A stretch of 58,612 nt of DNA from Bacteroidia bacterium. Its GTDB lineage: Bacteria > Bacteroidota > Bacteroidia > NS11-12g > UBA955. Below the pieces are notes generated by a model. That model searched no databases, had not been told where the DNA came from, and saw only the letters and a program-made list of their open reading frames with translations. Shown here in pieces: positions 6,997 through 14,439 of the stretch; within the stretch, counting starts at the first letter, position 1, and every line of letters begins with the position of its first letter. The position numbers were made by a program, and so were the translations under genes. The stretch covers positions 1 to 58,612 of the forward strand of contig JALOAG010000011.1 of NCBI GenBank assembly GCA_023228875.1. The letters run 5' to 3'.

Positions 6997-7349
6997 GTAA
7001 TCAAAGAAGATGTATTGTCTGTTTAAAAGAACATAATGAAGAATATGATAGATATTTTTGCTCTGAAAAGTGTAGCAAACGGTGGGAAAAAGTGCAATCC
7101 TGGTTAATCAACCAAACATTTAATTCCGACGATGGGGCTATTTGTCCGCTTTGTGAACATGAACACGATGCTGGTGATTTTACTGAATTATATGATGAAA
7201 ACATCGATGAATTTGAATGTGATAATTGCGGAAAGAAATTCAAAGTATCACCCAGTTTAAGTTGGTCATGGGAAACAACCCCAATGGAAGAAGACTACCC
7301 GGAATTAGAGGAAGATGAAATTAAAAAGGAAAAGGAGAATAAATTATGA
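6993..7349 (+). CDS. Zinc-ribbon protein with two cysteine clusters, 118 aa
   Basis: The N-terminus carries CIVCLKEHNEEYDRYFCSEKC (CxxC...CxxxC, FCS-type finger). A second ribbon follows, CPLCEHEH... FECDNCGKKF (CxxC...CxxC). Each could bind one zinc ion. Acidic C-terminal tail. Overlaps both neighbours by 4 nt, so it is part of a tightly coupled run of small genes. Role unknown; a nucleic-acid or protein adaptor is likely. Confidence 0.75.
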   Translation: MSNQRRCIVCLKEHNEEYDRYFCSEKCSKRWEKVQSWLINQTFNSDDGAICPLCEHEHDAGDFTELYDENIDEFECDNCGKKFKVSPSLSWSWETTPMEEDYPELEEDEIKKEKENKL

Positions 7350-7594
7350 ATAAAGGGTTAGAAGCATTAGAAATATTAAATGATACGGCTCGTTTTGGAG
7401 AAGGTTATGGAAACATTGACAAACAAGCCTATTTAATTTTGAAAGAAGCCCTCGAACGCAACGAACCTATGAAACCGATTTACGAAAAAGATGGCACTCG
7501 TTCGTGTCCTTGTTGTAAGGGGAATTGGTTGACACCTAATTTCAAGTTTTGCAGTGATTGTGGACAAAAGTTAGATTGGGACGATGAGAGATGA
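7346..7594 (+). CDS. Small zinc-ribbon protein, 82 aa (paralogue 1)
   Basis: Helical N-terminus with KEALERNEPMKP, then a zinc ribbon CPCCKGN...FCSDCGQ ending in KLDWDDER. The same plan occurs at 8201 and 8518. This type of protein is common in Firmicutes phages, with unknown function. Overlaps the previous and next genes by 4 nt. Confidence 0.75.
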   Translation: MNKGLEALEILNDTARFGEGYGNIDKQAYLILKEALERNEPMKPIYEKDGTRSCPCCKGNWLTPNFKFCSDCGQKLDWDDER

Positions 7595-7701
7595 AACCAT
7601 ACGAACTATCAGTTCTAATCAATGGCGAATTGGCATTTACTACTTCAGCATCCCGAGTATCAAAAGTTCGTAAAAGAAAGTGTAAAGGAGAAAGAAAATG
7701 A
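7591..7701 (+). CDS. Small basic peptide, 36 aa
   Basis: ATG overlaps the stop of the previous gene (ATGAGAGATGA context) and its TGA overlaps the next ATG (AAAATGA). It fills a gap that is otherwise non-coding. The product ends very basic (SKVRKRKCKGERK). The double overlap makes it likely real; function unknown. Confidence 0.5.
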   Translation: MKPYELSVLINGELAFTTSASRVSKVRKRKCKGERK

Positions 7702-7883
7702 CATTTAAAAAATTAAAAGAGTTAATTAACGAAGTAAAAAAAGAACTTCTGATTATAGATGGAGTAAATAGAAGATATATTTCGGCTTGGGAAGATGGGT
7801 ATTATGATGGAGCATCTGCGGCTTATAGAAATATATTAATTGGTCTTGAAGAAATAGTAAAAGACGAAATGAATGAGAAATAA
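7698..7883 (+). CDS. Hypothetical protein, 61 aa
   Basis: Good AAAGGAG site. Small helical protein with WEDGYYDGASAAYRNIL, resembling short phage proteins of unknown role. Overlaps the upstream peptide by 4 nt. Confidence 0.65.
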   Translation: MTFKKLKELINEVKKELLIIDGVNRRYISAWEDGYYDGASAAYRNILIGLEEIVKDEMNEK

Positions 7884-7884
7884 T

Positions 7885-8181
7885 ATGAGTAAAACGGATT
7901 TATTTATTAGCGAGTTGTTGTCTAATTACGAAACAAGAGAAATTAGTGAGACCCATTATCGAGCCCTACTTGCAAAGAACGAGGGTTATACTCAACAATA
8001 TATTAAGGATTTAGATATTTACCATAATGTATCGAGTCAACCGTTTCCCTTATTCAAAGTTATAGTTTTGATTGATCATCGCATAAGCACTAACTATGAT
8101 GGTGGGTATAACGACTATCTGGAAATTGTTTTCAAACATAAAGGAAAATATTACTACTGCGATTTAAGCGAAGACATATAG
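7885..8181 (+). CDS. Hypothetical protein, 98 aa
   Basis: I prefer ATG 7885, formed by TAATATG at the end of the previous gene; ATG 7873 in the same frame would add four residues. No Shine-Dalgarno site is visible for either, so translation is probably coupled. The C-terminal half looks beta-rich. No family recognised. Confidence 0.6.
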   Translation: MSKTDLFISELLSNYETREISETHYRALLAKNEGYTQQYIKDLDIYHNVSSQPFPLFKVIVLIDHRISTNYDGGYNDYLEIVFKHKGKYYYCDLSEDI

Positions 8182-8200
8182 AAAGGAAAATAAATAAATT

Positions 8201-8521
8201 ATGAATAAAGAATTAGAAGCTCTACAAAAACTGCGTGATTTAGTCGAATACTTGACTAGAATTGATTATGCACCAACTGATTTAAGAAATGAAGTCAAAG
8301 AATTGCTTATCAAAAGTTATAAAGATAGTAATGGTTATTTCTCACAGATTGAAGAAGCACTTAAACGTAATGAACCGATGAAAGTTGACTTAGAAACTAT
8401 CGTATCTCTTAGTTTTGGCGATTTTTATAACTGCCCCAAATGTGGGGAAGCGGTTATAGGAACATATTATAACTATTGTTTCTATTGTGGACAAAAATTA
8501 AACTGGAGTGATGACAAATGA
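8201..8521 (+). CDS. Small zinc-ribbon protein, 106 aa (paralogue 2)
   Basis: Same plan as the 7346 protein: helical N-terminus, EEALKRNEPMK, then CPKCGEA...YCFYCGQ and KLNWSDDK. Four cysteines would hold one zinc. Overlaps the third paralogue by 4 nt. Confidence 0.75.
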   Translation: MNKELEALQKLRDLVEYLTRIDYAPTDLRNEVKELLIKSYKDSNGYFSQIEEALKRNEPMKVDLETIVSLSFGDFYNCPKCGEAVIGTYYNYCFYCGQKLNWSDDK

Positions 8522-8790
8522 CAAGTAAAGAAGCGTTGGAAAGATTAAAGTTTATAGCAGATAAAGAATTAAACATAGGCTTTAAAAGTTATGACGATTT
8601 ACAAGAGTTTTGGAATTATAAAGAGCCTTTAAAAGTTATAGAAAAATTAGTAGAAAGAGATACACCTATGATGCCTGTATCTGAAAGTATTGAATTGATA
8701 TGTCCTAAATGTAGAGAAGAGCAACATACAAATACTGTTAAGTTTTGTAGCGAATGTGGGCAAAGATTAGACTGGAGTGATGAGGAATGA
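8518..8790 (+). CDS. Small zinc-ribbon protein, 90 aa (paralogue 3)
   Basis: Third member of the local family: EKLVERDTPMMP, CPKCREEQ...FCSECGQ, RLDWSDEE. It has diverged from paralogues 1 and 2 mainly in the N-terminal half, so the ribbon and the acidic end are the conserved parts. Confidence 0.75.
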   Translation: MTSKEALERLKFIADKELNIGFKSYDDLQEFWNYKEPLKVIEKLVERDTPMMPVSESIELICPKCREEQHTNTVKFCSECGQRLDWSDEE

Positions 8791-8840
8791 ATAGTTATAC
8801 ATTTGAATTAATTGAGAAGAACATTATTAAGGAGAAATAA
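8787..8840 (+). CDS. Possible 17-aa leader-like peptide
   Basis: ATG overlaps the stop of the preceding gene by 4 nt. The frame ends (TAA 8838-8840) 1 nt before the ATG of the YopX-family gene, and the ribosome site of that gene lies inside it. It may only serve to couple translation. Confidence 0.3.
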   Translation: MNSYTFELIEKNIIKEK

Positions 8841-8841
8841 A

Positions 8842-9249
8842 ATGAGAGATATTAAGTTTAGGGCAAAAGTGAAACATAATGGTTTCCATTACTTTGCAGG
8901 CGAATGGATTATTGGACACTATCACAAAAATAAAAACGGAGAACATCTTATTTTTGATAATGAAGAAAACTATATTGCAAATATTGGTGATTTTACAGCA
9001 TATGAAGATGTGGAAATTGATGAAAGCACACTTGGTCAATACACAGGACTAAAAGACAAAAATGGTGTTAAGATTTACGAAGGTGACTTAATCAAAGAAT
9101 ATTGGCAAAAAGAACCCAGTGTCGTTGTTTACTTTGTTGGCGCTTTTGGTTTCTTTGATGCATATAATAATTTTCATCACCTTTCGACTACAAATGAATT
9201 AGCATCTGTCGTCGGCAACATTCACGATAAAGGAGGAAAAAGAAAATGA
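8842..9249 (+). CDS. YopX-family phage protein, 135 aa
   Basis: Start set at ATG 8842 (MRDIKFRAK), which has AAGGAG 6-11 nt upstream; a longer frame from 8812 lacks a site. MRDIKFRA at the N-terminus and the central LGQYTGLKDKNGVKIYEGD are diagnostic of the YopX family, common in Firmicutes phages and prophages, with no known biochemical role. Overlaps the next gene by 4 nt. Confidence 0.9.
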   Translation: MRDIKFRAKVKHNGFHYFAGEWIIGHYHKNKNGEHLIFDNEENYIANIGDFTAYEDVEIDESTLGQYTGLKDKNGVKIYEGDLIKEYWQKEPSVVVYFVGAFGFFDAYNNFHHLSTTNELASVVGNIHDKGGKRK

Positions 9250-9515
9250 GTAAATCAATTTATGAAGAAGCAACAGATAAAAACATTATTACGAAACAAG
9301 TAGTAATCAACACATCAACGTCAGCACATTTATTACCTATTACAGCGGATGAAAAAGTCATCGATGAGATACAACAAGCTCTCAACGAACTAGAACGCCT
9401 TAAAAAGCAAGAGAGGTTATTACAGTTGTATAGACGCTTAGTAAATCAAAATCTACAAGTTAATTTACACATTTTAGAAAAAATAAAGGAGTTAGAAAAT
9501 GAAATCGACTTATGA
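9246..9515 (+). CDS. Hypothetical coiled-coil protein, 89 aa
   Basis: AAAGGAGG site. Residues 39-85 are heptad-like (VIDEIQQALNELERLKKQ onwards) and should form a helix pair or coiled coil. Overlaps the next gene by 17 nt. Confidence 0.65.
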   Translation: MSKSIYEEATDKNIITKQVVINTSTSAHLLPITADEKVIDEIQQALNELERLKKQERLLQLYRRLVNQNLQVNLHILEKIKELENEIDL

Positions 9516-9975
9516 ACAAGTAGCAGAAATGTTAAAGAAAAATAAAGAAGTTGAATTATATAAATTTGTTTTTACAATGTCTGGTAAATTAGATTTTTAT
9601 ACAGATAAAGTTTATAAAGCCGAAGATGGCGAAAAAATAACAAGACAAGTAACCCTTGCAAGTGTTATGGGTGTAAAATACAGATTAGACAAAATCAAGT
9701 GTATTGGAACCGCGGTGGTCAGGGGGAAATCATTTTTAGTTAAAGAAGACTTAGATGACTATGATGAACCTGTCGAAACTTTATATTTTGGTGATATTAA
9801 CGAATATTCATTTTCAATCACAGAAGCAATGAAAGAAATATCAAATGATAAATCTAAGTTATATTTTTTAGGAAAAGATGGAAGTTTACTTGGGCTTAGT
9901 AACGAGGCAAAAAATAAAGATGGCATTGAATTGCTTTTATCAAAAGGGTTGATTAGTAAGTTGGAAGATAAATAA
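9499..9975 (+). CDS. Hypothetical protein, 158 aa
   Basis: Starts within the previous gene; the site AAAGGAGTTAGAAA is in its coding region. Mixed alpha/beta, no recognised motif. The same AAAGGAGTTAGAAA leader is repeated in front of the next gene (9988). Confidence 0.65.
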   Translation: MKSTYEQVAEMLKKNKEVELYKFVFTMSGKLDFYTDKVYKAEDGEKITRQVTLASVMGVKYRLDKIKCIGTAVVRGKSFLVKEDLDDYDEPVETLYFGDINEYSFSITEAMKEISNDKSKLYFLGKDGSLLGLSNEAKNKDGIELLLSKGLISKLEDK

Positions 9976-9987
9976 AGGAGTTAGAAA

Positions 9988-10179
9988 ATGAATAAATACC
10001 ATGTTAAGTTTTCTCATATGGTTCAATTACCAATTAGCAACCAAACCAATATACCTATCAAAATTATAGATGTAGATGATATATATCAAGTAGAACCTAA
10101 TGTTAATATATTTACACTCATATATTCAAGGTTTAGTGTGATAGGCAGTATTACCGCTATAACGCTAAGTGATGAGTAA
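9988..10179 (+). CDS. Hypothetical protein, 63 aa
   Basis: Ribosome site AAAGGAGTTAG, the same as for the preceding gene. Short beta-rich protein; no family recognised. Confidence 0.6.
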   Translation: MNKYHVKFSHMVQLPISNQTNIPIKIIDVDDIYQVEPNVNIFTLIYSRFSVIGSITAITLSDE

Positions 10180-10245
10180 TATCTATGATATATAAAGATT
10201 TAGAAAATAAAAATAAAAAGTTTGGGAGGACAAATAAATAGTTAT

Positions 10246-10554
10246 ATGGCAATTTTATCTTTTACAACAAAATATAGAGAAATATTTAAATTATTAGTGC
10301 TATTGGAAAAAAATAATATTCCTCATAGTTTTACTGTACGGGGCGACAGTAAGGGGTTTCAAATTAGAGTTTTACACGAAGAACAAAACATTATATCTGT
10401 AATTCAACACCGATACTCAGCAGGTGAGGAGAACGATTTATTAGAATTGATAGGCGGATCAAAGGCAAACGCCCGTGGCAATATTACCGCTAAAAAAGCG
10501 CTTGGTATAATTAGGCGCGAAATAAAACGATATAATGAATTGCTTGACCTTTAA
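10246..10554 (+). CDS. Hypothetical protein, 102 aa
   Basis: I start at ATG 10246 because GGGAGGA (10224-10230) lies upstream and inside the longer TTG-started frame; the 15-nt spacing is long, so the start is uncertain. The text has FTVRGDSKGFQIRVLH and a basic C-terminal helix. Its stop codon overlaps the promoter of the helicase gene. Confidence 0.6.
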   Translation: MAILSFTTKYREIFKLLVLLEKNNIPHSFTVRGDSKGFQIRVLHEEQNIISVIQHRYSAGEENDLLELIGGSKANARGNITAKKALGIIRREIKRYNELLDL

Positions 10555-10572
10555 GTAAGAATATGGTATAAT
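10544..10572 (+). promoter_or_regulatory. Promoter TTGACC-17-TATAAT for the helicase gene
   Basis: -35 TTGACC (10544-10549), 17-nt spacer, -10 TATAAT (10567-10572), 23 nt before ATG 10595. The -35 box is inside the last codons of the preceding gene. The context TGCTTGACCTTT matches that of the promoters at 1010 and 46115. Confidence 0.85.
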
Positions 10573-10594
10573 ATAAATGTAAAAGGAGTCTTAT

Positions 10595-12826
10595 ATGCGA
10601 GTAAAAGTAAATGAAGAAAACACCCTGTTAAATGTCGAAACCCGTCTAAGTAATTCGGAAAGTCTGCTTGTTGAATTAGAGGCGCCTTTGGCTGTTGTGA
10701 TCACCCGTAGGGAAAATAAAAACTTATATGATCTCACAGAGTGTGTGGGACGCGACAAAGAAAATTATTATTATTTCTTTCAAGCAGCGTTACACGTGGG
10801 TCAAAACCACGGCCGAGGTTTTTTTATCGACAAACAATATTGCGCACTACATTTAAAAGGTAGTGCGGTTATGGACCCCAAAACAGCACCTGCCCAGTTG
10901 CAGGATTTACCGGTCTTTCCGCGCGATTTGTTGAAACAAAAAGAAGAAAACAAGGATGATCAACCCGATGATTTGGCACAGGAGTATTTATCGGAGTATA
11001 CATTCAAGCGATATAATAATACTTTTTATTATTTTAATCCTGAATTGCAAAAATGGATTGAACTTAATATTAAAGACTATGATACGTTTAATATTATGTT
11101 ATCGATGAAAACGAAAAAATATTCACAGCGATTTAAACGCGCAATTATGGACTCGCTCATCCCTTACTTGTATGATCCGAAATACGTCGAAGTAATTGAA
11201 GAATTAGACAGCAATTTATTATTATTCAAAAATAAACGCGTGCTTGATTTAAATACGATGACATCTCGACCCTTCAGTGCCGATGATTTTATATTTCACA
11301 CTATTGATGCTAATTGGTATGATGATGATAGCAAAGAATATAAAAAACTTAAACCAAACGCGTTTCTCGAGGCACTTTTAAAAGGTGTGAGTGGGGTACG
11401 TAAAGACGACACAACCGATGTTTGGGCCCTTCAACGCTATGACGACTTATTATCCTATATTGGTTATACTTTAACGAACGAGCGGAAAGAGGCAAGTACG
11501 CTGATTATGTTCGGTACTGGGCGCAATGGTAAAACCACGTTAGCGCGATTGATATATGATTTAAAAGCAAGTTCATTCTCTATGGAATTACAAACCTTTT
11601 TAAACGATACTCATTATTCGGCCGGTTTTTATAACAAACGCATGTTGTTTTTCGACGAATTACAAAGTGGCGCGGTTGATGAGCGTTTTATCGGTAAATT
11701 CAAAGCCTTGACAGGTAACGACGTATTAAATATTCGCCCGATGCAAAAGGAACCTTACGACGTGAAAACAAACTTTGTTACTTATATTACGACGAATGCA
11801 TTATCGTCGGAATTCTTTAAAGATAGGGCACTCACGCGCCGCATCAAAGTGTTAAATGCGACGAAACCGGCACCGGATTGGCCTGATACCCGAGCGGACT
11901 TCGGTGCAGGCGTGAGACAACAAGTAAACAAAGATTGGTTAGCGAATTATTGTATTCGTAAGTTTGCGAGCGAAGGTTTTGATATTAGTAAACTATTTAT
12001 TTACGATATGAAAGACTGGGCCGTGCGCCACAACGCACCAATACGTGACTTATTGACAGCGTGGAAGAGCAGCGAATGGGCGGATTATCATGGCAACTTA
12101 AATAAGCCGCATGACGATCTGGTTCACCTATTAATGACCGCGAGCGGAGGAATTAAACAAATGGCGAGCGGGCGTTCTCTTGCTATTGAGCCTTCTACTC
12201 CGTATTTTGATGAACAAATGAACCTGTTTATGATAAACTTATTAAATCTCAAAAGTGCGCGCACCGAAGGAGGGTATGTTCGTTATGATGGTGACAGCCG
12301 CAAATTAAAAGCATCAGCCGCAATAGGGGATTATAAGTTAATTGGTATTGATCAGGATAAAAAATTACAAGATTTTATTTTAATATTTGAAAATGATGTT
12401 GAAAAATTGTACTGGCGTATAAATATGCGCCAAGAAATTAATATTAAATATGTTTTAGAAACCATTTTTGGTTGGAACGAGGCTGTTGATGGTAGCGACT
12501 GGTCCAAAACTCTTGTCGAACACATCACGAAGGGCACGCGTTTCAAGTTAGAAAATATTAATGGTAGCATCGTTATTTATAAACCTGTTCGAGACACAAG
12601 TCGGCGCATCGAAGGTTATCTTGATGTCGACGACAGCGAGATTGCTTATGAAGAGGTTTATAAACAAATTAAGAAGATTGCGCCGCAGTTGGTTAACGAA
12701 CGCCGGGCAATATTGAATGCAAACACTGTTCTTCTGGATAATGATCATATTATGAAGTTATTAAAAATAATTAATGTTGATTATGCAATTTACGAAAGCA
12801 ACCTTAACGAGGACGAGACAGAATAA
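10595..12826 (+). CDS. SF3 helicase / P4-family (D5-type) primase-helicase
   Basis: 743 residues. Walker A GTGRNGKTT at 307-315, Walker B MLFFDELQ at about 350-357 (D354-E355), and the superfamily-3 sensor TNFVTYITTNA followed by RALTRRIKV, which supplies the arginine finger. This is the layout of phage/plasmid P4-type DNA helicases (D5 N-terminal region plus SF3 core), which form hexamers that unwind DNA at the phage origin. The N-terminal 250 residues lack obvious primase motifs. The separate PrimPol-like gene at 14440 may supply primer synthesis. It has its own promoter; the next ATG overlaps its stop. Confidence 0.9.
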   Translation: MRVKVNEENTLLNVETRLSNSESLLVELEAPLAVVITRRENKNLYDLTECVGRDKENYYYFFQAALHVGQNHGRGFFIDKQYCALHLKGSAVMDPKTAPAQLQDLPVFPRDLLKQKEENKDDQPDDLAQEYLSEYTFKRYNNTFYYFNPELQKWIELNIKDYDTFNIMLSMKTKKYSQRFKRAIMDSLIPYLYDPKYVEVIEELDSNLLLFKNKRVLDLNTMTSRPFSADDFIFHTIDANWYDDDSKEYKKLKPNAFLEALLKGVSGVRKDDTTDVWALQRYDDLLSYIGYTLTNERKEASTLIMFGTGRNGKTTLARLIYDLKASSFSMELQTFLNDTHYSAGFYNKRMLFFDELQSGAVDERFIGKFKALTGNDVLNIRPMQKEPYDVKTNFVTYITTNALSSEFFKDRALTRRIKVLNATKPAPDWPDTRADFGAGVRQQVNKDWLANYCIRKFASEGFDISKLFIYDMKDWAVRHNAPIRDLLTAWKSSEWADYHGNLNKPHDDLVHLLMTASGGIKQMASGRSLAIEPSTPYFDEQMNLFMINLLNLKSARTEGGYVRYDGDSRKLKASAAIGDYKLIGIDQDKKLQDFILIFENDVEKLYWRINMRQEINIKYVLETIFGWNEAVDGSDWSKTLVEHITKGTRFKLENINGSIVIYKPVRDTSRRIEGYLDVDDSEIAYEEVYKQIKKIAPQLVNERRAILNANTVLLDNDHIMKLLKIINVDYAIYESNLNEDETE

Positions 12827-13383
12827 TGGGGCGAATGCGACTTATTTTTGTTAATTTTTTAGATCGATATTTTTACGATCTTGATCATCTTTTTAGGTAT
12901 ATGCAGGCTAATAACATAGGTTTTCGTGACGAAGGAATGTTTGCAGAGCTTGATTATACACGCGAGGAATTTACCAAAGTATTCAATAAGAGAAGAATAC
13001 TTTTACCAAACAAAGAGAAACTAAAATGGGAAAAATTATCAAGAAAAGAAGCGAAACGATTAGCGATGTTAAGCCGTACCGATTGGGGTTATCAGCGGAT
13101 GTCGCCGACGCTCCAGTTAAAGGACCCAGTATTTGATCAACTATTAAAACTCGGCGAAAATAGATATATTTGGTATTTGCCCGGCGCTAACTGGGGCTGG
13201 AATGTAATAGCTATTTTCAGCGAAATCGGAATGATTAAATGGTTAGATAGCAGTTGGAAATTAGATTATAGAATAAAATATGGGATTGATGGGGAGGCTC
13301 TTTGTGATAAATTGTATGATAAAGTTATTATGCGCAGCTCGCAAGGATTGCTATTTGCTTCGCTCGAAGTAAAATATAAGTAG
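12826..13383 (+). CDS. Hypothetical protein, 185 aa
   Basis: Start overlaps the helicase stop by one base, so it is coupled to the helicase and may help it. Basic middle region (KEKLKWEKLSRKEAKRLA) and many tryptophans (YIWYLPGANWGWN). No family recognised. Confidence 0.7.
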   Translation: MGRMRLIFVNFLDRYFYDLDHLFRYMQANNIGFRDEGMFAELDYTREEFTKVFNKRRILLPNKEKLKWEKLSRKEAKRLAMLSRTDWGYQRMSPTLQLKDPVFDQLLKLGENRYIWYLPGANWGWNVIAIFSEIGMIKWLDSSWKLDYRIKYGIDGEALCDKLYDKVIMRSSQGLLFASLEVKYK

Positions 13384-13426
13384 TTTTTTCTTATTAAATA
13401 TCCTATAATTAATTTAAGAGGTGAAT

Positions 13427-13945
13427 ATGACAAAATATAAACAACAAGCACAGACATTTGATGCAGTAGACAATTATTTACAAGAAAGAGATATTCATGG
13501 TTACACTGATCATATTTTATCTATCTTGGGTGGTAAACCAAATATCTGGGTTGAACGTATAATGAATGAGGCCGCTGACCGCGAACCGTCTTTGTATTTG
13601 GGTTGGGAAGAAAATTATATTTATGATATGTTAGTATTATTTTCGGAGTATGAAAATCTGGATTTAGAAGACGTAGACGAACTAGTAGATATTTATAAGC
13701 GGTCGCTGCGTGTTGAGGTCCCTAGCGATTATTATTTTTTAAATGTAGAAACAAACCCGGAGTTTATAAAAGAAATTAAAGAACGGTGGCCAGAAATCGT
13801 ATTAAAAAATAATAAGGTCACCGGTGATAAGGAAACATTATTAGGTGTTCTCCGTTGGTTACAGTTGGTTGATGATGAAAATTATTACGGTGATGTATAT
13901 GATACCGATGATAAATTAGAACGCGCATTTATTAAACAAATATAA
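13427..13945 (+). CDS. Hypothetical acidic protein, 172 aa
   Basis: ATG 13427 is preceded by AGAGGTG. A GTG six bases upstream is in frame but overlaps that site. A bare TATAATT box lies about 20 nt before. Helical and acidic; no recognised motif. Ends just before the leader of the PrimPol-like gene. Confidence 0.65.
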   Translation: MTKYKQQAQTFDAVDNYLQERDIHGYTDHILSILGGKPNIWVERIMNEAADREPSLYLGWEENYIYDMLVLFSEYENLDLEDVDELVDIYKRSLRVEVPSDYYFLNVETNPEFIKEIKERWPEIVLKNNKVTGDKETLLGVLRWLQLVDDENYYGDVYDTDDKLERAFIKQI

Positions 13946-13954
13946 TTATTATTC

Positions 13955-13983
13955 TTGACATTTTATCAATTATATATTATAAT
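13955..13983 (+). promoter_or_regulatory. Promoter TTGACA-17-TATAAT for the tandem RNA and primase
   Basis: Perfect -35 TTGACA (13955-13960) and -10 TATAAT (13978-13983) with 17-nt spacing. Expected start near 13990, about 450 nt before the primase ATG, so both structured RNA copies would lie in the 5' leader. Confidence 0.85.
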
Positions 13984-14022
13984 TAATATATAAGATAAAT
14001 ATTAATTGTCTATCTTATAAAA

Positions 14023-14208
14023 GGCAATATACCGTTCACCACCAAAAGACACTTGCCGTAATTGTAATAAGAGTGGTCTTAAATTATGAGAACGAGTGTC
14101 CAAAAATTACTCCCGCGGAGCTTGGGTTGAATGAAGTTCAACCGCATGAACGCGGGATCCGCTCCCTCATCCGATGGAGCGGGTCTATCAACTATTCGGC
14201 ATATTGTC
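14023..14208 (+). ncRNA. Structured RNA, tandem copy 1 (riboswitch-like or ribozyme-like)
   Basis: Closing helix P1: GGCAATATACCG (14023-14034) with CGGCATATTGTC (14197-14208), with one mismatch and one G-U. P2: GACACT/AGTGTC (14048-14053/14095-14100), enclosing P3 GTAAT AAGA / TCTT AA ATTAT (14064-14087). P4: TCCCGCG/CGCGGGA (14111-14117/14151-14157), enclosing P5 GGTTGAA/TTCAACC (14125-14131/14137-14143). P6: CCGCTCC/GGAGCGG (14159-14165/14176-14182), loop CTCATCCGAT. The loop core TCATCCG, the joining strand GGTCTATCAAC and the CCAAAAGACACTTGCCGTAA segment are shared with copy 2. The class is not one I recognise. It lies in the leader of the PrimPol-like gene. Confidence 0.75.
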
Positions 14209-14214
14209 GTAGAT

Positions 14215-14401
14215 CGTCTGATAATTATCGCCCGCTACCAAAAGACACTTGCCGTAATTGTAATAAGAGTAGCCTTAAGTTACGAGAACGAGTGTCCTAA
14301 AAATCACCACACGTGTGAGGTTGGAAGCACCAACGGAGATGCGTGGTCAGCTCCATCATCCGCTGGAGCTGGTCTATCAACCATTCGATAATTATCAGAC
14401 G
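14215..14401 (+). ncRNA. Structured RNA, tandem copy 2
   Basis: Same fold as copy 1 at a 196-nt offset, with helices rebuilt from different bases. P1: CGTCTGATAATTATCG (14215-14230) with CGATAATTATCAGACG (14386-14401), 16 bp perfect. P2: GACACT/AGTGTC (14244-14249/14291-14296), with inner P3 closed by GTAAT/GTTAC. P4: ACCACACGT/ATGCGTGGT (14306-14314/14339-14347), one mismatch. P5: GTTGG/CCAAC (14320-14324/14330-14334). P6: AGCTCC/GGAGCT (14349-14354/14365-14370), loop ATCATCCGCT. Changes on both sides of P1, P4, P5 and P6 relative to copy 1 are compensatory, which is strong evidence for a selected RNA (or cruciform) fold. No T run follows; the primase ribosome site is 30 nt downstream. Confidence 0.75.
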
Positions 14402-14439
14402 ACCAAATATTATTTGTTTTAAAAGAAAAGGGGAATGTT

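Noticed and set aside
10185..10241. 18-codon frame overlapping the start of the 10246 gene
   Set aside because: No ribosome site and very short; it probably reflects AT-rich intergenic sequence.
14020..14390. Small coding frames across the tandem RNA, one with a CRNC zinc-finger-like peptide
   Set aside because: The frames differ between the copies, hit stops early (the first copy stops right after the similar peptide), have no ribosome site, and the compensatory base changes fit RNA pairing rather than protein conservation.
14023..14401. CRISPR array
   Set aside because: Only two units, about 190 nt each, with internal helices; no short regularly spaced repeats.
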